Positions 57,835 through 64,000 of a stretch of 64,000 bases of DNA are shown one piece after another. The position numbers and the translations under genes were made by a program. The DNA comes from Bugula neritina (Eukaryota > Bryozoa > Gymnolaemata > Cheilostomatida > Bugulidae), in the NCBI GenBank assembly GCA_964035545.1, contig OZ037771.1:1-64000 (forward strand). The letters are read 5' to 3'. The notes beneath the pieces were generated by a model that made no database searches, had not been told where the DNA came from, and worked only from the letters and a program-made list of their open reading frames with translations. Position 1 is the first letter of the stretch. Every line of letters begins with the position of its first letter.

Positions 57835-59935
57835 ATGGATGCTGATGTCGAAGCTTTAATCCACTTGAATGATTCATTAAAATATTTACGAAAATTGAAA
57901 GTTTCTATTAGTTCTCTCTTTCAGAATTTAGCTAGTGGTAAGTGAGTAACACTAAGTTAGTGAGTAAGAGTAAGTATTCGTTTGTTTTACTTTTAGTTTT
58001 TTCTTATTTCTTATAGTTATTCATATTGTAATACTAATACTTATACTAACTCAGTTTGAGTAAAATAACTTTAAAGATGTATAACTGCAACAAGAATTAG
58101 GTAAGTAAAATTGAAACTTTGAAACTCAAGATAATTATAATAGTATTTTTAACAGTATGCTTGAATTATTTTTGTCATTAGCCTTAGGACTAGGTGATAA
58201 TGATATTAAAATGTTAAAGGTCCAGCTGAAGGACAAGAAAACAATGTCTATCTTAAGGGTGTTCAGCAAAGACTGGTGGATATGGATACAGCGTTTACCG
58301 ATCTGGAGAATTCAGGAAATATGTTGACATTCGCCAATCCACCCCCTAATAGCTGTAACTCGATGAGTGTTTCAATGGAGCCTGATAAAGACAGCTATGA
58401 AGAAAGTGAAACTATAATACTTTTAAAACTTTGACAATAATATACTAATTATATAGCTACCTACCTTTACCATGCTCTAGCAATGCATATGTTTGTTAAC
58501 ATACAGGTGTTTCACAAACTGCTGAATTCGTACACGTGGAACAAAAGAGTGTTGGAATATTCCAATTGTGTAACTAATTTATTGAAAGAAAATCAGCTGA
58601 AAAGATTTGGGCCATACTCAGGTATATTTAGCATGTAGATCATTACTGTTTTCTTCTAGAAATACACCAATATAGTAATGGCAGATATACTTGTTCCACA
58701 GAATTTGCTCTGGAGATTTTATGAAGAATTTATATGATAACAAGTATTATTCATTTACATTGTATATATTATAATAATAAGGTTCAGTGGCGAAGCGAGC
58801 TAGAAAAAGCACTACAGAGCATCACAATTATCAGCCATCACAAGTGGATTTGTCAATATCTAAGCTCGTCCAGAGTATAGCAGCTAAATATCCAGACACT
58901 AATTTTTCAGTTCAACGTCCCCTTGGTATATCCACTGTACTGACTGTGACCATCGGTATGTATCTCTCTATGTATATCTGTATGTATCTCTGTAACCATC
59001 TGTGTGTATCTCTGTGAGCCATTCTGTTGCTCTGCAATGCTATTAAATGATAAATAAAAACTTCACTTCATTCAACTTTTCTTATTCTTACTCAATCACT
59101 GATATAACTTTAGCAAAGATGTTGAAAGCAGTTATAATATTCCGAGGACTTTTAACTGAAAGAATTATAGTTAAAGGGTTTGGTGAAGAGACCGAAAATG
59201 AAGCGAGTCAAGTGGAAATCTGGAGCGAGTCAAAGGTCAGATATTAATAGCAAGCTACAGTTTCAACTCCTGTATACGTATTGACTCCTGTATACGTGTT
59301 GACTCCTGTATACCTGTTGACTCCTGTATACCTGTTGACTCCTGTATACCTGTTGACTCCTGTATACGTATTGACTCCTGTATACCTGTTGACTCCTGTA
59401 TACCTGTTGACTCCTGTATACCTGTTGACTCCTGTATACTTGTTGACTTTTGTATACTTGTTAACTCCTGTATACCTGTTAACTTCTGTATACCTGTTGA
59501 ATAGTCAGTTACATTGTTATACTATTCTCATATTTCAGTTCCGAGTGTTTCAATTAGTCACTCATTGTGCTCAGGCTGCCATGCTGCATTATCAGTCTCC
59601 TGTATTGCCTGAACTAGCTCTCTACTCATTGGTGGTAAGTTTGCTAGACTGCTTACCTGCCTCTATGTTTCAGTAAATTATAATACAAGTGGTATATAAT
59701 AGACTGCTTACCTGCCTCTATGTTTCAGTAAATTATAATACAAGTGGTCTATAATAGACTGTTCATCTGCCTGTATGTGTTGCAGCATTGGCTACACTCT
59801 TACTCTAACCTCTTTACTGGAGAATGCATGTACTGCCACAAAATTTTGAACAATCTGATGCCCCCAACTGGCAGGGGGTATGAAAAGGTGCCCACACGAT
59901 ACCACCTTCAGTGCTCTTCCTCTCAGGCTAAATAA
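57835..59935 (+). CDS. MED27: Mediator complex subunit 27, 7 coding exons, 323 aa
   Basis: Tail/core subunit of Mediator, which links transcription factors to RNA polymerase II. Exons: 57835-57937, 58220-58405, 58481-58621, 58782-58955, 59114-59235, 59539-59634, 59786-59935. Phases close to 324 codons including TAA; human MED27 is 311 aa. Family blocks: N-terminal coiled stretch DADVEALIHLNDSLKYLRKL; HKLLNSYTWNKRVLEY; LKRFGPYSGSVAKRARKS; NFSVQRPLGISTVLTVTIG; MLKAVIIFRGLLTERIIVKG; FRVFQLVTHCAQAAMLHYQ; the C-terminal zinc-binding-like part with CMYCHKILNNLMPP and YHLQC. The exon 2 acceptor is pyrimidine-poor and the exon 3 acceptor has an alternative at 58507, so these two edges are less sure. 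AATAAA signals at 60064 and 60095 suit its 3' end. Confidence 0.92.
59262..59505. repeat. 18-bp array in MED27 intron 5
   Basis: About 13 copies of GTTGACTCCTGTATACCT. No unit contains AG, so the array is a long pyrimidine-biased AG-free run upstream of the exon 6 acceptor. Confidence 0.93.
59646..59785. repeat. 55-bp tandem triplication of the MED27 exon 7 acceptor
   Basis: Copies start at 59646, 59701 and 59756. The first two contain CCTGCCTCTATGTTTCAG; the third is truncated and diverged, and ends in the used acceptor CTGTATGTGTTGCAG|CATTGG. The two upstream copies are strong potential acceptors. Confidence 0.95.
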
Positions 59936-60553
59936 CTGAGTAGCTTACTGCAGTAAATATATACACAAATAATGAATTTTATACACACAGCATACTCATG
60001 TATTTACATTTGCAAAAACTATTATACGTATCAATTTACTTATGTTCTGTATGTAACTTTTTTAATAAAAACAGATAATTTTATTATTAAGCCGAATAAA
60101 ATATTACAAATTATAGCTGAACCGTGTTTCTCAAAAAATGAGATAATATCAACATAAATATTACTTCACAAAATGCATAGAAAATAATTATAAGAATCCA
60201 CGTAATGGTATAACAATGGTATACAATAAAGTATGCAGTCTGCATACAGTCAACAGTAAGTATAAAAGAATTATTGGAAAGCACCAACAGGTCATTAAAC
60301 AAAGGCACAGTTATTCCTCAACATAATACTATAATATAATACAATAATTCTTTATATAGTATAATACAATACAATAATAATATAATATAATACAGTAATA
60401 CTTTTTATAATATAATACAACAATAATATAATATAATACAGCAATACTTTATATAATATAATACAATAATTACAGAATTTAATTCCTATGCTTGTTGTGA
60501 GAAATAGTCATCATGATATTTAGTAAAGAATGTTGAGGGAGAGGAGAGACTTG
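59936..60553. other. Convergent 3' spacer between MED27 and the cadherin-like gene
   Basis: AT-rich without genes. MED27 polyadenylation signals lie at 60064 and 60095. About three degenerate copies of an ATAATATAATACARTAAT-type unit occupy 60325-60470. Confidence 0.6.
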
Positions 60554-62788
60554 CTAAACATATTCTCCGCTGTCACGTGATGACTGAATGTCAATGTCAT
60601 CATCATGATCATGTGGCAGCTCTGCTATGTCAGCAAACACCCCGGCCAGCTTCTCAAACCCTGTGCCCCAACTGAAGAAATGATCCCAACGAAACACGGG
60701 GGAACGCTTGTTCTTAGAAACTGAGTCTAAATCAGTATCCGAGTTGTTAATAAATCTCTGCAGAGACGTGTCTACATTTCGCAGACCATCCCATGAGAAG
60801 GTGGTGCGATATGCATTAGGATCCCCCATGTCACTTTCGTCTTCCACTTCTTGTAATTTAGTAAACATCATATTTGTGGGTTGATAGTCATTCCTCACCT
60901 GTTCAAATATACAGTTTATACGTGTACACATAGTTTATACGTGTACACATAGTTTATACCTGTAGACATAGTTTATACCTGTAGACATAGTTTATACGTG
61001 TACACATAGTTTATACCTGTAGACATAGTTTATACCTGTAGACATAGTTTATACCTGTACACATAGTTTATACCTGTAGACATAGTTTATACCTGTAGAC
61101 ATAGTTTATACACATAGTTTATAGTTTATACACATATACGACAGTTTATATATACTGTTTACATTAACAATTAAACACATGAACAGAACCGTGCAAATTG
61201 CATGAAGCATATGCTGTGAGACACACAAACTACGTGACGTCAACAGATATAATGCACTTTTACCTCATCCAAGATCTCCCATATATCACACTACCACCAT
61301 TACATTGAAATGTTATATGTGTTAGTCTAATCAACACGATACCAACATGACAGTATAATGTACATATCATTAATAAAAACTTGCTAAACAAAGAGTCTTA
61401 GAAGGAATAAACAAGACACCTTTGGTTCGTCAGCTTCGAATTCGCTGGCTGTAAATGAGTCATTGCTACTTTCATCTGAAGAAGAGTCCCCAGCCTCACT
61501 ATAAATATTCCTTTCCATTGGTTGACGTCTAGTGATGTCATCATCACTATCTATACTACTGGATGCAGATCTGTGTGACAGCCTACAGTACACAGTAATA
61601 TATTACAGTACACAGTAACATATCACAGTACACAGTAATATATTATAGTACACAGTAATATATTACAGTAATATATTACAGTACACAATAATATATTACA
61701 GTACACAGTAATGTATTACAGTATACAGACGGGTTAGAGAGGTCACATATGAGTTAGAGAGGTCACACAGGGGTTAGAGAGGTCACACAGGGGTTAGAGA
61801 GGTCACGCAGAGGTTAGAGAGGTCATACAGGGGTTAGAGAGGCCACATACCTATTCAGATCTTGCTGTCTCTGAGCTGATATGTGACTAATCAGAGGAGC
61901 GGATGGAGTATGACGACCTGCAGCTCTATTCTGTCTGCTAGAAGGTCTGGAGCCAGGTGCCTGGTTGGTCCTGGCATGTGTCCAGTGTGGCTGACGGACA
62001 CTAGATCCGTCTGTAAGGCTTGACTCGCTGTCTCTTCGCTGTTCTAAGGCTATACGTCTAAAGTGTTGAATAACAAGTTAATAAACACTAGTAGAATCTG
62101 TACTGCCGTAGTAGTAGTAGTAGTAGTAGTAGCAGTAGCACTAGTAGCAGTAGTAGTACTAGTAGTAGTAGTAGTACTAGTAGTAGTATTACTAGTACTA
62201 CTACTACTAGTAGTACTAGTATTACTAGTAGTAGTACTAGTAGTACTACTACTAGTACTACTAGTAGTAGTACTACTAATATTAGTAGTAGTACTACTAA
62301 TAGTAGTAGTAGTAGTACTAGTAGTACTACTACTAGTAGTAGTACTAGTAATAGTACTACTACTAGTAGTACTACTACTACTACTATTAGTAGTAGTACT
62401 ACTAGTAGTACTACTAGTAGTAGTAGTACTAGTAGTACTAGTAGTACTACTACTACTAGTACTACTAGTACTACTACTAGTACTAGTAATAGTACTAGTA
62501 GTAGTAGTACAGATTACACTTACTTATTCAACTCATCTATAGGAGTCTGTCGAAGGCAGCGTTGCTGAAGCTGACTTATAGGTGTTTCCTGTCTGTTGGC
62601 ATCATAGCCACTATTCACAACTAAAGGACTTTGTCTGATTGCAGGGGACGGCATGGCAAAGCCCGGTGTCTGTGGACTATCTTTTGCTACGTGAGGTTTT
62701 GGACTAAGTCTTAGTTGAAGTTTAGAGGTTTCTTGTCTCATGTGTTTTGGTATCATTTGCATTTCTATGTTATCTCCCTTTCTATATC
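60554..62788 (-). CDS. Cadherin-like (Fat/Dachsous-type?) cytoplasmic tail, last four exons, partial
   Basis: Only the 3' end is in the window. Exons on the - strand: 62524-62788, 61851-62057, 61420-61582, 60554-60898, joined in consistent phase and ending EYV-TAG. The encoded 326 or so residues are hydrophilic, rich in Ser, Gln and Arg, without a membrane segment: IEMQMIPKHMRQETSK; SPKPHVAKDSPQTPGF; NIYSEAGDSSSDESSNDS; then FRWDHFFSWGTGFEKLAGVF ADIAEL near the C-terminus. The last motif resembles, from memory, the conserved end of Fat/Dachsous-type cadherin tails (W-D-x4-W-x3-F-x2-L-x2-VF-x-DIAEL). Extracellular repeats would lie to the right of the window. The assignment rests on this one motif. 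Introns carry 19-, 20- and 42-bp arrays and an ACT/AGT tract. Confidence 0.65.
60905..61140. repeat. 19-bp array in the last intron of the cadherin-like gene
   Basis: About 11 copies of ACCTGTAGACATAGTTTAT (variant ACGTGTACACATAG). On the gene strand each reads GTCTACAG|GTATAA, joining acceptor-like and donor-like motifs, beside the real acceptor TTTGAACAG|GTGAGG. Confidence 0.92.
61583..61725. repeat. 20-bp ACAGTACACAGTAATATATT array
   Basis: About seven copies beside the exon acceptor at 61582. On the gene strand ATTACTGTGTACTGTAA recurs and the used site is ATTACTGTGTACTGTAG|G, so one base separates repeat copies from the true acceptor. Confidence 0.9.
61730..61850. repeat. 20-bp GGGGTTAGAGAGGTCACACA array beside a donor
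   Basis: Six copies. The innermost one runs into the donor of the exon ending at 61851 (gene strand AATAG|GTATGTGGCCTCTCTAACC). Confidence 0.92.
62106..62510. repeat. Two-letter ACT/AGT triplet array in a cadherin-like intron
   Basis: About 135 triplets, nearly all AGT or ACT with rare AAT, ATT and AGC, in irregular order. Because ACT and AGT are complements, blocks can pair as hairpins. The valine/leucine-rich open frame here is a by-product. Confidence 0.93.
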
Positions 62789-62814
62789 CTGTAAAAGTAG
62801 CATAGGGGTAATAT

Positions 62815-64000
62815 AACAATAGCATATTGTATATTACATTATATACACATTACTATAACAGTAGCATATTGTATATTACATTATATACACATTACTATAA
62901 CAGTAGCATATTCTATATTACATTATATACACATTACTATAATAATGGCATATTATATATTATATTATATACACATTACTATAACAGTAGCATATTATAT
63001 ATTACATTATATACACATTACTATAACAGTAGCATATTATATATTACATTATATACACATTACTATAATAATGGCATATTATATATTATATTATATACAC
63101 ATTACTATAACAGTAGCATATTATATATTACATTATATACACATTACTATAACAGTAGCATATTATATATTATATTATATACACATTACTATAACAGTAG
63201 CATATTATATATTACATTATATACACATTACTATAATAATGGCATATTATATATTACATTATATACACATTACTATAACAGTAGCATATTATATATTACA
63301 TTATATACACATTACTATAATAATGGCATATTATATATTACATTATATACACATTACTATAATAATGGCATATTATATATTACATTATATACACATTACT
63401 ATAACAGTAGCATATTATATATTACATTATATACACATTACTATAACAGTAGCATATTATATATTACATTATATACACATTACTATAACAGTAGCATATT
63501 GTATATTACATTATATACACAATACTATAACAGTAGCATATTGTATATTACATTATATACACATTACTATAACAATAGCATATTATATATTACATTATAT
63601 ACACATTACTATAATAATGGCATATTATATATTACATTATATACACATTACTATAACAATAGCATATTATATATTACATTATATACACATTACTATAATA
63701 ATGGCATATTATATATTACATTATATACACATTACTATAACAGTAGCATATTATATATTACATTATATACACAATACTATAACAGTAGCATATTGTATAT
63801 TACATTATATACACATTACTATAACAATAGCATATTATATATTACATTATATACACATTACTATAACAATAGCATATTATATATTACATTATATACACAT
63901 TACTATAACAGTAGCATATTATATATTATATTATATACACATTACTATAACAGTAGCATATTATATATTACATTATATACACATTACTATAATAATGGCA
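62815..64000. repeat. 42-bp array running off the right edge
   Basis: About 28 copies of a 42-bp unit (ACAGTAGCATATTATATATT + ACATTATATACACATTACTA + TA), with variants AATAATGGCAT and AACAATAGCAT. It begins just upstream of the acceptor of the first visible exon (GCTACTTTTACAG|GATAT) and so lies in an intron of the cadherin-like gene. Confidence 0.95.

Noticed and set aside
62063-62542. Valine/leucine-rich membrane-like protein
   Set aside because: Translation of the ACT/AGT triplet tract in an intron.

Overview
The window reads as the left end of a eukaryotic, most probably animal, chromosome. It opens with about 11.1 kb of an almost perfect heptamer, CCCCAAA on this strand (TTTGGGG on the G-rich strand), in the orientation expected of a telomere at the start of a scaffold. 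The protein genes further in have GT-AG introns, standard stop codons and clear animal families: GPI-anchored alkaline phosphatase, ACOT9, the TBC protein GRTP1, MED27 and a cadherin-like cytoplasmic tail. These rule out a ciliate despite the ciliate-like repeat. The genes are compact and close together, which would fit an early-branching animal such as a sponge, but I cannot name the species. All gene names rest on recognising protein motifs by eye, with no database search.

Layout. 1-11090: telomere. 11091-33300: AT-rich subtelomere with no intact gene that I can recognise. It is built from a duplicated unit: three copies on the + strand (about 14.1-26.4 kb) and one on the - strand (about 28.3-33.3 kb), forming a large inverted repeat. 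Both orientations lead into fragments of a proteasome beta-2 (PSMB7-like) gene, and a 413-bp GACTAA hexamer array lies in a late intron of the + copy. 33694-39913 (-): alkaline phosphatase, 8 coding exons, 546 aa. 41970-45292 (-): ACOT9-like acyl-CoA thioesterase, 7 exons, 438 aa. 45.3-49.5 kb: spacer with a tRNA-derived SINE and its target-site duplication. 49543-55738 (-): GRTP1-like TBC Rab-GAP, 9 exons, with a dead Tc1/mariner element in intron 7. 57835-59935 (+): MED27, 7 exons, 323 aa. 60554-62788 (-): the last four exons of a cadherin-like gene that runs off the right edge.

The most striking pattern is that most introns of these genes are filled with private tandem arrays (units 14-57 bp). 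The arrays abut an exon and often copy its splice site, sometimes with exon sequence: GRTP1 intron 5 repeats the last 22 nt of exon 5 plus its donor; ACOT9 intron 5 repeats the acceptor plus the first 7 nt of exon 6 about 30 times; the MED27 exon 7 acceptor sits in the last of three tandem 55-bp copies. Exon phases close exactly through ALP, ACOT9 and MED27, so these models are reliable; GRTP1 has one uncertain junction (exon 1/2). The genes do not form an operon-like pathway. They share a neighbourhood, short intergenic spacers and E-box (CACGTG) motifs near several 5' ends.
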